The translations under genes and the position numbers were made by a program. Positions 1 to 7,333 of a stretch of 17,864 nucleotides of DNA are shown here, piece after piece. Numbering within the stretch: position 1 is the first letter of the stretch; each line of letters starts with the position of its first letter. The DNA lies in contig JAGXHC010000133.1 in the NCBI GenBank assembly GCA_024636405.1, positions 1 through 17,864 of the forward strand, given 5' to 3'. Source of the DNA: Sulfitobacter sp. GTDB lineage: Bacteria > Pseudomonadota > Alphaproteobacteria > Rhodobacterales > Rhodobacteraceae. The notes beneath the pieces were generated by a model. It did no database searches. It saw only the letters and a program-made list of their open reading frames with translations, and had not been told where the DNA came from.

Positions 1-18
1 GCGGTGCCATCAGGCACT

Positions 19-648
19 TCAGCGTAACGGCGCGAAAAGAGCGTCATTCAGCGTGCAGTCGCGCGCGACGTCACGGCCGCAGGGGATTGGCGCAAGATCG
101 CGGGACATGCAGATACGTGCCTCTTGGATGTGGGACTTTTTGCAGGTGATGGTAATGCCTGCGGCCGTCATTTCCGGATTGGCCTTCAGGAATGCTTCTT
201 CCACCACGGCGGCGGGCAGTTTGACTGGTTGCTCAAGCTTTCGAAACACCTGCGGGCGGACCACGATGCCATAGGCGCGGCGTGACAAGGCAAAGTAGTC
301 AGTCGCGCTGAGACCAGCGCAGGATCCGTGTTTTTTCCATTGATGCCAGGCCAGCCCGCCGGTGCCCATGATGTCTGCCATATCTCGGGTCATAGCATGT
401 GTCGGCGGTGCCGCGATGGTACGGCAGTACGACGGGTAGCCGGTGTGGTATTGCGGCCAAAGCCCGTGCAGAACCCAGCCGTGGCCGCTGTTTTCGTCGC
501 ATTGCGTTGAACGGCGCGCGTCACCTTCCAGCGCGCACCAATTGGGCGACCAGCTTAGCGAGAGGACATAATATTCGAAATCACCTGCGACTTCGTTCTT
601 CGCATGAAGCGGCAGGGCGGTCATAAGCCACAGGACGATCCAACGCAT
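19..648 (-). CDS. Secreted ribonuclease T2-family protein
   Basis: This 209-residue protein belongs to the RNase T2 family, whose members cleave RNA through a 2',3'-cyclic phosphate. Residues 1-16 form a classic signal peptide (hydrophobic stretch ending LPLHA), so it should be exported to the periplasm or outside. The first catalytic segment is HGLWPQ, with His61. The second is WHQWKKHGSC at residues 101-110, with His102, Lys106 and His107. Cysteines at 38, 50, 75 and 110 fit the family's disulfides. The ATG is preceded by AAGGA at 8-base spacing. One oddity is that the Glu normally following the first His of the second segment is Gln103. The gene is divergent from the TrcR-type regulator, with about 126 bases between the starts. 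Family assignment is secure. Activity is likely but not certain because of Gln103. Confidence 0.9.
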   Translation of the reverse strand: MRWIVLWLMTALPLHAKNEVAGDFEYYVLSLSWSPNWCALEGDARRSTQCDENSGHGWVLHGLWPQYHTGYPSYCRTIAAPPTHAMTRDMADIMGTGGLAWHQWKKHGSCAGLSATDYFALSRRAYGIVVRPQVFRKLEQPVKLPAAVVEEAFLKANPEMTAAGITITCKKSHIQEARICMSRDLAPIPCGRDVARDCTLNDALFAPLR

Positions 649-774
649 TTTGTCTTTCCTTACTGGTTCAACGTCACTATAGAGGCGCGAAGTTCCCCCA
701 CAATGGAAACCGTTCCGGCCAGCCGGGACAGCCTTTCAGGCGACGGGGAAGTTGCGTTTAAAGGAGTGACCGAA

Positions 775-1563
775 ATGTCCAAACCGATCATGGCAAAGGC
801 CACCGCCGTCTGGCTGGTCGATAACACCACCCTCAATTTCAAGCAGATTGCCGAATTCGTCGGTATGCATGAGCTTGAGGTGCAGGGCATTGCCGATGGC
901 GATGTAGCCCAAGGCGTAAAGGGGTTTGATCCCGTCACCAACAACCAGTTGACGCAGCAAGAGATTGACGCGGCGCAGGCCGACCCCAAACATGCACTGA
1001 AGTTGAAATTCAACGCAGCGGCGCAGGGTGAGGAAAAGCGGCGCGGCCCTCGGTATACACCATTGAGCAAGCGGCAGGACCGTCCGGCTTCGATCTTGTG
1101 GCTGGTCAAGTTTCACCCTGAACTGAGCGATGGCCAGATCAGCAAGCTTGTCGGGACCACCAAGCCCACCATCCAGGCGATTCGCGAGCGCACGCATTGG
1201 AACATCTCCAATATTCAACCGATTGACCCAGTGGCGTTGGGTTTGTGCAAGCAGTCCGAGCTGGACGCCTCCGTGCAGAAGGCCGCCGCGAAGAAGCTGG
1301 CTGCTGGTGAAGTCATGAGCGACGACGAGCGCCGCAAGCTGGTCAGCACCGAGCAGAGCCTTGGCATGGAGACGGAACCAAAGATGCCCACCGCGATCGA
1401 AGGGCTCGAGACATTCACGCTGTCCGGCAATGCGCCGGATGCGGATGAGGATGAGGATGCCCGCGGCAAGGGTGATTACTCGGATGCGGACAGTTTCTTT
1501 TCGTTGCCTGAAGGCGACGACGACGATGAGGACGAAGACGAAAGCCGCAAGAAGAGCAAGTAA
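775..1563 (+). CDS. trcR: DUF1013 / TrcR-type cell-cycle transcriptional regulator
   Basis: This 262-residue soluble protein matches the alphaproteobacterial DUF1013 family, named in annotation as cell cycle transcriptional regulator TrcR. The frame is open upstream, but ATG 775 is chosen because AGGAG (762-766) sits eight bases before it and the family N-terminus starts MSKPIMAKATAVWLV. Two similar helix-turn-helix-like modules are visible: residues 10-69 and 105-169. Each has an xxWLV start, a Q-I-x3-VG turn, a D-P-V and an E-(I/L)-D-A. A basic linker (residues 84-103, rich in K/R) separates them. The C-terminal tail (about 225-262) is extremely acidic with runs of Asp/Glu and ends in KKSK. 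The gene ends at a strong hairpin terminator, so it is probably monocistronic. The gene symbol comes from family naming; the regulatory targets here are unknown. Confidence 0.82.
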   Translation: MSKPIMAKATAVWLVDNTTLNFKQIAEFVGMHELEVQGIADGDVAQGVKGFDPVTNNQLTQQEIDAAQADPKHALKLKFNAAAQGEEKRRGPRYTPLSKRQDRPASILWLVKFHPELSDGQISKLVGTTKPTIQAIRERTHWNISNIQPIDPVALGLCKQSELDASVQKAAAKKLAAGEVMSDDERRKLVSTEQSLGMETEPKMPTAIEGLETFTLSGNAPDADEDEDARGKGDYSDADSFFSLPEGDDDDEDEDESRKKSK

Positions 1564-1614
1564 GCCTGTTCGGGCTGATTGCGGAACCCTTGGGCGTGAT
1601 GCCGGGTTAGAAAG

Positions 1615-1648
1615 AAGGGTGAGCGGCATCGGCCGCCCGCCCTTTTTT
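1615..1648 (+). terminator. Intrinsic terminator of the TrcR-type gene
   Basis: A 13-base stem (1615-1627 with 1632-1644) contains one A-C mismatch and one G-U wobble. It closes a 4-base ATCG loop and is followed by a run of six T (1643-1648). It lies 51 bases after the regulator's stop codon and 42 bases before the next gene. Confidence 0.8.
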
Positions 1649-1690
1649 GTATTCTGACCGCGCAGGGCGCGGCGCGCGGGGAGCGACAGA

Positions 1691-2803
1691 TTGGGCAGCG
1701 GCATTGTGATATTGATCATCTGGGCGCTGACGGCGTTGTTCTTCGTCGCCAGCTTTTTGCCACTGACCAAAATTGCCCATGGTGTGGTGCAGGGCATGGC
1801 GTTTCCGCGTCTTCAGATTTTTGCGGTGGCGATCGTGTTGGCGGTGGGGATGGTCTGGGCGCACGACGGGATGTGGCGATGGGTCGGTCTTGGGCTGCTG
1901 GGAATTGTGGCAGTCGTGCAGTTGATCTACATCGTCAAATTCACGCCGCTTTGGTCGCGGCAGTCGGTCGATGCGTCTGAAGCCCTGCGGGCGGAAAAGG
2001 ATCGTCACATCAGTGTGCTGGCATCCAACGTCAAACTGTCAAACCGCGATTATGGGCGATTGATTGCGCTGATCCGCAAGAAGATGCCCGATATTGCGCT
2101 GACGATAGAAGTGGATGACGATTGGATTTCCGCGCTGAAAAATGGGTTGGGCCGCGATTATCAACACTGGATCGACGTGCCCAGAACCAACGGTTACGGG
2201 CTGTGTGTGATGTCGCGGCTGCGGCTGTCTGACAGTGAGGTTCGCGAGGTGATCACCGAAGGCGTGCCCTCCATACGCACAATTGTGCATCCGCGCGCCG
2301 GGGAGCCTTTCAAGCTTTATGTGGTGCATCCCGAACCGCCAGTTATCAACCACGATACCAAGGGGCGCGATGGCGAGATTGCGAAGATTGGCATGGAGGC
2401 AAAGGACGATCCCTTGCCCGCAATCGTGACAGGCGATCTGAATGATGTGGCCTGGTCCACGACAACGCGGCGGTTTCAGCGGTTGTCGGGGTTGCTGGAC
2501 CCGCGTGTTGGGCGCGGATTTTACAATACGTTCAGCGCGACGATGCCGTGGATGCGCTGGCCGCTGGATCATCTGTTCCATGATCCAAAGTTCAGACTGA
2601 TAGAGATGGCGCGACTGGAAAAGATCGGATCAGATCATTTCCCCATGTGGTTTACGCTGGCGCTGGCCAGAACCGAGGCCACCGATGAAGACCCCGGTGA
2701 ATCAGACGCAGAGGAAAAAGAAGAAGTGACCGAGATGATCCGCAAAGAGCGCGGGCGCGACCGCGAGGCGATCGGTAGTCATTGGGAAGACGAAACATCG
2801 TAA
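1691..2803 (+). CDS. Membrane-anchored endonuclease/exonuclease/phosphatase-family protein
   Basis: This 370-residue protein has an N-terminal membrane region and a C-terminal EEP (DNase I/exonuclease III-like) domain, an arrangement like YafD-type proteins. Hydrophobic segments lie near residues 3-23, 41-57 and 63-83. The EEP fold starts near residue 105. Its metal and catalytic positions all look intact: Asn113 (ASNV), Glu140 (TIEVDD), His213 (VHPEPP), Asp249/Asn251 (GDLND), Asp293-His294 and Asp315-His316 (SDHFP). The last 45 residues are highly charged and probably disordered. The start is a TTG, supported by GGGGAG at 7-base spacing (1678-1683). The substrate (nucleic acid, lipid or sugar phosphate) cannot be told from sequence. 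It ends 25 bases from the convergent kinase gene. Confidence 0.85.
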   Translation: MGSGIVILIIWALTALFFVASFLPLTKIAHGVVQGMAFPRLQIFAVAIVLAVGMVWAHDGMWRWVGLGLLGIVAVVQLIYIVKFTPLWSRQSVDASEALRAEKDRHISVLASNVKLSNRDYGRLIALIRKKMPDIALTIEVDDDWISALKNGLGRDYQHWIDVPRTNGYGLCVMSRLRLSDSEVREVITEGVPSIRTIVHPRAGEPFKLYVVHPEPPVINHDTKGRDGEIAKIGMEAKDDPLPAIVTGDLNDVAWSTTTRRFQRLSGLLDPRVGRGFYNTFSATMPWMRWPLDHLFHDPKFRLIEMARLEKIGSDHFPMWFTLALARTEATDEDPGESDAEEKEEVTEMIRKERGRDREAIGSHWEDETS

Positions 2804-2828
2804 CCGCTTTGGCGCGGCGATGGTTGCG

Positions 2829-4913
2829 TCACTGCGCGGCGATTGAATTGCCGGGTTCTGCGCCAGTCTGACCATCGCGCGGAAGGCACAGAACAAAGAC
2901 GCTGCCCTTTCCTTCAACGCTGGTGGCGGTCAGCGTGCCACCATGAGCAACCGCAATGTCGCGCGATATTGCCAGCCCCAGTCCGGTGCCGCCGTGGCGG
3001 CGTGTGGCGCTGGAATCGACTTGGTGGAAGGCCTCAAACACGCGGGCGACTTCGTTTTCGGGGATACCGATGCCGGTATCGCTGACGCGGAATTCGACGG
3101 TATCGGCCTTTGCGGTCACGGTCAGGGTAATGGCCCCTTCGTCGGTGAATTTGGTCGCATTGCTGATCAGGTTGATCAGGACCTGCTGAATGCGTTTTGT
3201 ATCGGCGACAACCGCGCAAGTTGCGGCGTCCACGTTGAACGTCAGCCCCTTTTGTTCGACCATTGCCTGCATCTGGTCGACGGTCGCACCGACGATGACA
3301 TCGGTGTCGGTAGCGACGGGCACGACCGACAAGCTGCCTGAATCGATCTTGGCAAAATCCAGAATTTCATTGATCAATGTCAGTAGATGATTGCCGGAGC
3401 GTTCAAGCGTTTCCATCGTCTTGCCGATCTGAGCAAATGTCGCGTCCAGCTTTGGCATGATGTCGGCGCTTGCCTCCGGGTGGCTGTTTACCGCGTCGAT
3501 CAGGGCAACAGCGGGCGGCGCGCGGTAGAAATGCTTTGCCAGACGGACGTGACCCAGAATGACAGTAAGGGGCGTGCGCAATTCATGGCTCAGCACGCCC
3601 ATGAAATCCGTCTTTGCCTTATTGGCGCTTTCCGCTGCGGTCTGGGCCCGCTTTAGGTCGGTCACGTCGATGCGCAGGCCCACGATACTGCCGTCAGCCA
3701 TCCGCCTGTCAGAGGTTTTAATCGTTTTGCCGTCAGGCAGATGCTGTTCTGTGTCGGACCCGTTTTCGACGTGTTTGCGCATCCACGCGGCGATCCAGGC
3801 GTCTTCATTGCCGATCGCTTCGGGGACACGGCCGCGATAGATGCTTTCGCGCAACAGATCCTCATAGCTTGCGCCGGGCTTTGCGGTGTCGTCGTCGCCC
3901 TGCATCTGTTTGTAACGTTGGTTGTGCAGTACCAGCGTGCCGTCAGCGTCAAACATGACGAATCCATGATCCAGCGCCTCGATGCCATTATACAGCCGTG
4001 CTTCGGCAAGGCGGCGGGTCTGCGACAGGCGCATGACATACCACAGCATGCTGAGTAACAGCCCCACCGCCATGATACGCAGAAGCCAGCGCTGCATGTA
4101 GTTGGGCCGCCGCTGTGGCCAGCCACCATCGGTGGTTGCGGCCAATTCCCAGTTGCCGAAGGAAAAGCTGAAAGGCAGTTTGATCGGATCGCGGTCTAAA
4201 ATCTCAGAGTTCCCGACGAGGATTTGGCCCAATGCGGTGTCACTGTCGGGTTCGCGGATTACGATATCATAGGCCTGTTGAACTTCGGCGATACCCAGAT
4301 TGGTGATGAACTGGTCATAGTCGATTACAACAGACAGGATCCCCCATGGCTCCGGGGTGCCGCTTGCGCTGATGGTGGGAGAGACGAAAACCGGTTGCCG
4401 CAAGATCATCCCGCGTCCGCCCTGCACCAGATCGACCGGGCCTGTCATCACCCCTTCGCCGGTGCGCATCGCCTCCTGCACCTTGGGGAGTTGCGCGGTG
4501 TTGTTGCGATAGTCGAGGCCCAGGGTGCTTTCGTTGCCTGCCATCGGGTGCACCAGCGTGACAATCAGATCGGGCGCTGCGCCCACGCTGATGATATCTG
4601 GATTTCTGGCCAAAAGGCTTTGGGCCAGTGTCGCGAAAGTCTGCTGTGAGAGGTTGGGATTGCTGCCGATGTTCGTCGCGATTTCCTGCATTTGAAGGAT
4701 GTGGTCGAAAACTTCATTCTGGATGGCTTCGCGCACTTCGATCAGTTCCATCGTGGCGCTTATTTCAATGTCGCGCAGGAAGGCCCGGTACGAAAGCTGT
4801 TCGATCCGATAGCCAAAGCCAACGATGATTGACCCGGTCAGTGCGAGGATCAACGCAACACGGACGCGGTAGGCAATCTTTGATTGCCTTGCTATTCTTT
4901 TAGAATTGCTCAA
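2829..4913 (-). CDS. CHASE-domain sensor histidine kinase, orphan
   Basis: With the start used here the protein has 694 residues. Order: transmembrane helix about 17-35; extracytoplasmic CHASE-like sensor region about 75-240 (ISVGAAPD, NESTLGLDY); second helix about 275-294; PAS-like domain about 305-420 (GIEALDHGFVMFDADG); HisKA with H-box SHELRTP (His443); N-box NLISNATKF (Asn585); G1 SDTGIGIP (Asp612); and GGTGLGLAIS. There is no receiver domain and no response regulator nearby, so its partner is unknown. CHASE domains sense small ligands in other systems; the ligand here is unknown. TTG 4913 is preferred because AGAGGG (4920-4925) lies 6 bases upstream. The frame extends to another TTG at 4997, which has only weak Shine-Dalgarno. 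The loop between the two DHp helices is about 28 residues longer than usual. Confidence 0.88.
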   Translation of the reverse strand: MSNSKRIARQSKIAYRVRVALILALTGSIIVGFGYRIEQLSYRAFLRDIEISATMELIEVREAIQNEVFDHILQMQEIATNIGSNPNLSQQTFATLAQSLLARNPDIISVGAAPDLIVTLVHPMAGNESTLGLDYRNNTAQLPKVQEAMRTGEGVMTGPVDLVQGGRGMILRQPVFVSPTISASGTPEPWGILSVVIDYDQFITNLGIAEVQQAYDIVIREPDSDTALGQILVGNSEILDRDPIKLPFSFSFGNWELAATTDGGWPQRRPNYMQRWLLRIMAVGLLLSMLWYVMRLSQTRRLAEARLYNGIEALDHGFVMFDADGTLVLHNQRYKQMQGDDDTAKPGASYEDLLRESIYRGRVPEAIGNEDAWIAAWMRKHVENGSDTEQHLPDGKTIKTSDRRMADGSIVGLRIDVTDLKRAQTAAESANKAKTDFMGVLSHELRTPLTVILGHVRLAKHFYRAPPAVALIDAVNSHPEASADIMPKLDATFAQIGKTMETLERSGNHLLTLINEILDFAKIDSGSLSVVPVATDTDVIVGATVDQMQAMVEQKGLTFNVDAATCAVVADTKRIQQVLINLISNATKFTDEGAITLTVTAKADTVEFRVSDTGIGIPENEVARVFEAFHQVDSSATRRHGGTGLGLAISRDIAVAHGGTLTATSVEGKGSVFVLCLPRDGQTGAEPGNSIAAQ

Positions 4914-5101
4914 GTCGTGCCCTCTTGTCGTCAGGACATGGTCATGCACTGCCACGTCTGCTTTGGGAAGGTGCCATCCGTGCGCCGTCCAGCGCAATCT
5001 TTGCGCAAATTACATCGCTTTGCATAGACCGGGCCGTGTGGCTGTGCACAATATTTGCAATCTGTGGCTGCATAGACCCTTGATTGGACAATTGTGGGCG
5101 G

Positions 5102-5117
5102 CAATTTCGCGAAATTG
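5102..5117. repeat. Perfect 16-base palindrome between kinase and ODC genes
   Basis: CAATTTCGCGAAATTG is a perfect palindrome with no spacer. Smaller palindromes lie in the same gap: TTTGCGCAAA at 5000-5009 and ACAATTGT at 5088-5095. The rest of 4914-5150 shows no gene. This one is of operator size and lies between the divergent kinase and decarboxylase genes, but I cannot match it to a known regulator. Confidence 0.6.
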
Positions 5118-5151
5118 GCGCGGCAGGGCGGGCGGCACGCTGCGTTTCATT

Positions 5152-5372
5152 TTGACAACAAAAGCCGACAGCCGAATGGAATTCAGCAACATGCGCAGTT
5201 CTTTCTTGCCTGATCGCAAAAAGTGGCTACATGCGCAGTCACAGACGCCAACGCACGCGCCACTGGGGGGTCCAGTCCAGCACTTGACTGACCCACGCTC
5301 AAGCAGCGACGGTAACGTCTCTTGAAACGACTCTTGGGGTACTCCCGTCCCACCTGCTCTTTGGAGATGACC
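5152..5372 (+). promoter_or_regulatory. Structured leader of the ornithine decarboxylase gene, speF-motif-like
   Basis: The 200 bases before the decarboxylase contain a TTGACA -35-like box (5152-5157, no good -10) and several potential RNA hairpins. ACTGG/CCAGT pair around a 5-base loop (5262-5276). GACG-GTAA-CGTC (5308-5319) has a GNRA-type loop. GGGG 5336-5339 can pair with TCCC 5343-5346. The Shine-Dalgarno GGAG (5363-5366) can pair with CTCC (5342-5345), which overlaps the preceding hairpin, so two mutually exclusive folds are possible. Alphaproteobacterial ornithine decarboxylase genes are known to carry the conserved cis-RNA called speF. Position and the stretch just before the start codon fit it from memory, but a covariance-model search is needed. 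Boundaries are approximate. Confidence 0.55.
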
Positions 5373-6545
5373 ATGAATGCAACTGCTCACGGCGCGGCCC
5401 GCGCCAATACGTCCACCAACTACGACGAAGTCGCTGAATATATCGCACAGAATACCTTTGACCGGCCCACGTTGGTGGTCAGCCGGGACCGCATCGCAGC
5501 ACAGTTCGATGCGCTGCGCGACGGATTGGGACGTGCGCACATCCACTATGCGGTGAAGGCCAACCCGGCACCGGAAATCATCCGCATGCTTGTCGAGAAG
5601 GGCAGCGGTTTCGACGCGGCGTCACGGCAGGAAATTGAACTTTGTCTATCGCAGGGTGTAGATACCGCGCGCGTGTCGTTCGGCAACACCATCAAGCGCG
5701 GCGTCGACATTGCTTTTGCCCATTCTGTGGGGGTGACGCTGTTTGCTGCGGATTGCGAAAGCGAGTTGGACAAGATTGCCGCACATGCGCCCGGCGCACG
5801 GGTTTATATCCGTGTGATCGTGGAAAATTCACTGGCTGACTGGCCGCTGACACGCAAGTTCGGATGCTCGGACGAGTTGCTGCCCAGCCTGCTGGATCAT
5901 GCAAAGGCCGTTGGGTTGGTTCCTTATGGTTTGTCGTTTCATGTCGGATCGCAGACCCGCAAAGCGGAGTTCTGGAACCCGGTGCTGGATCAGGTGGCCC
6001 CGCTGTGGCATGCCGCGAAAGCAGCCGGGCACGACTTGCAACTGCTTAACATCGGGGGCGGATTTCCTGCGTTTCACGGCGAAACAATCGACGCGCCACG
6101 GGGCTATGCCGCGGCGGTGATGAAGGCGGTCGAAACACGGTTTGGAGATGTGCCGCAGGTGATGGCGGAACCGGGGCGGGGATTGGTGGCTGAGGCCGGG
6201 CATATTGCCGCCGAAGTGCTGCTTGTCTCGAAGAAGTCGAAGGACGCGGCGCGGCGCTGGGTTTACCTTGATATCGGACGGTTTTCGGGCCTGGCCGAAA
6301 CAGAGGGCGAGGCGATCCGGTACGAGTTCCAGACCGAGCATGATGGCGGTCCGGTGGGGCCTTGTGTCCTGGCTGGTCCGTCGTGCGATTCTGCCGACAT
6401 TCTGTACGAAAAGAACCCGATTGACCTGCCGTTGGCGCTGCGCGATGGCGACCGGATCATGATCCGCAATTGCGGGGCCTATACCAGTTCGTATAGCTCG
6501 GTCGGGTTCAACGGGTTTCCGCCGCTGGATGTGGTCGTCCTGTAA
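5373..6545 (+). CDS. speF: Ornithine (or lysine/ornithine) decarboxylase, alanine-racemase fold, PLP-dependent
   Basis: This 390-residue cytoplasmic enzyme of the fold-III (eukaryotic-type) decarboxylase family makes putrescine, the first polyamine, from ornithine. Family landmarks are all present: the PLP lysine Lys62 in YAVKANP; His190 in SFHVGSQ, which stacks on PLP; the glycine loop NIGGGFP (226-232); EPGRG (266-270), which binds PLP; the substrate and catalytic Cys338-Asp339 in GPSCDSADI; and Tyr370 in GAYTSSYS. ATG 5373 is chosen because GGAG lies 6 bases upstream; an ATG at 5367 would touch that ribosome site. The gene stands alone behind a structured leader, suggesting post-transcriptional control by polyamine status. 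Whether it also accepts lysine cannot be decided by eye. Confidence 0.9.
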   Translation: MNATAHGAARANTSTNYDEVAEYIAQNTFDRPTLVVSRDRIAAQFDALRDGLGRAHIHYAVKANPAPEIIRMLVEKGSGFDAASRQEIELCLSQGVDTARVSFGNTIKRGVDIAFAHSVGVTLFAADCESELDKIAAHAPGARVYIRVIVENSLADWPLTRKFGCSDELLPSLLDHAKAVGLVPYGLSFHVGSQTRKAEFWNPVLDQVAPLWHAAKAAGHDLQLLNIGGGFPAFHGETIDAPRGYAAAVMKAVETRFGDVPQVMAEPGRGLVAEAGHIAAEVLLVSKKSKDAARRWVYLDIGRFSGLAETEGEAIRYEFQTEHDGGPVGPCVLAGPSCDSADILYEKNPIDLPLALRDGDRIMIRNCGAYTSSYSSVGFNGFPPLDVVVL

Positions 6546-6574
6546 TCAGGACGATTTGCGTCGCCGGAAAAAAG

Positions 6575-6610
6575 GGCCGTCCGCTTTGGGAGGGGTGGGC
6601 GGCCTGTTTA
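6575..6610 (+). terminator. Possible terminator after the decarboxylase gene
   Basis: GGCCGTCC (6575-6582) can pair with GGGCGGCC (6597-6604) with one G-T wobble, around a 14-base loop. Only a short T-rich stretch (TGTTTA) follows. It lies 29 bases after the stop codon. The T tract is weak, so efficiency is doubtful. Confidence 0.4.
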
Positions 6611-6620
6611 CGGGGTGGAT

Positions 6621-6640
6621 CGGAATTTTGCAAAAATCCG
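6621..6640. repeat. Near-perfect 20-base palindrome in the ODC/recR convergent gap
   Basis: CGGAATTTTGCAAAAATCCG reads the same on both strands except for one A-A pair. It lies between the convergent decarboxylase and recR genes. It could form a hairpin at the 3' end of recR transcripts, or be a protein site. No T run follows on the minus strand, so it is not a standard terminator. Confidence 0.5.
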
Positions 6641-6666
6641 GTTCAATTCTTGTGCAAAATAAGTGG

Positions 6667-7260
6667 TTACAGCGTTTTGCGGGCGCGCATGGCGGCAGTG
6701 ATGGTGCCATCGTCCAAGTAGTCGAGTTCACCCCCTATGGGCACACCTTGGGCCAGCGAGGTCAATCGGACCTGACCGTCGAGGCGATCCGCGATGTAAT
6801 GCGCCGTGGTCTGGCCGTCGATGGTGGCATTAAGGGCGAGGATAACTTCGGATATGCCTTCGCTGGCGACACGGTCGATCAGGCGGGGGATGCGCAATTC
6901 CTGCGGGCCGATGGCATCGAGGGCTGACAACGTGCCGCCCAGCACGTGGTAGCGCCCCTTGAACACGCCGGAGCGTTCCATCGCCCAGAGATCGGCGATG
7001 TCTTCGACCACGCAAAGTTCGCCATTGGCACGTTTTTCCGACGTGCAGATGTCACAGACGTCTGCGGTGCCGACATTGCCGCAATTGAGACATTCGCGCG
7101 CTGTCGCTGCGACGGTCTGCATCATGTCCGCAAGCGGCGTGAGCAATAGCGCGCGCTTGCGGATCAGGTGCAGGACCGCACGCCGTGCCGAGCGTGGGCC
7201 AAGTCCGGGCAGCCGCGCCATCAGGTCGATCAGGGCATCAATGTCACGGGTGCTGCTCAA
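6667..7260 (-). CDS. recR: Recombination mediator protein RecR
   Basis: This 197-residue protein has the usual RecR length. RecR acts with RecF and RecO to load RecA on gapped DNA. It has an N-terminal helix-hairpin-helix region ([15 protein letters not shown], residues 13-27), a four-cysteine zinc finger (Cys57, Cys60, Cys69, Cys72), a Toprim domain from about residue 80 to 170, and the C-terminal [12 protein letters not shown]alker-like segment (172-183). The start is TTG 7260, supported by AAGGA at 6-base spacing. It is the last gene of the dnaX-ybaB-recR block, 73 bases after ybaB. Confidence 0.97.
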   Translation of the reverse strand: MSSTRDIDALIDLMARLPGLGPRSARRAVLHLIRKRALLLTPLADMMQTVAATARECLNCGNVGTADVCDICTSEKRANGELCVVEDIADLWAMERSGVFKGRYHVLGGTLSALDAIGPQELRIPRLIDRVASEGISEVILALNATIDGQTTAHYIADRLDGQVRLTSLAQGVPIGGELDYLDDGTITAAMRARKTL

Positions 7261-7333
7261 GTTTGATCCTTGGTCAGGGGTTGCGCCGAAGAGATTATGT
7301 GCCTCCGGCGGGGATTTCTTACCATTTGGAAGA

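Noticed and set aside
736..1797. Long open frame (353 codons) antisense to the TrcR-type regulator
   Set aside because: It overlaps a recognisable gene fully, has no family motifs, and its composition mirrors the codon bias of the real gene.
4914..4997. Extended kinase N-terminus beginning at TTG 4997
   Set aside because: The added 28 residues are polar and lie before a first helix that already has a well-placed ribosome site and TTG at 4913; upstream of 4997 there is only a weak site.
4906..5325. 139-codon plus-strand frame across the kinase/ODC gap
   Set aside because: The first part is antisense to the kinase start and the whole has no recognisable domain or ribosome site; only its end is kept as a weak upstream-frame candidate.
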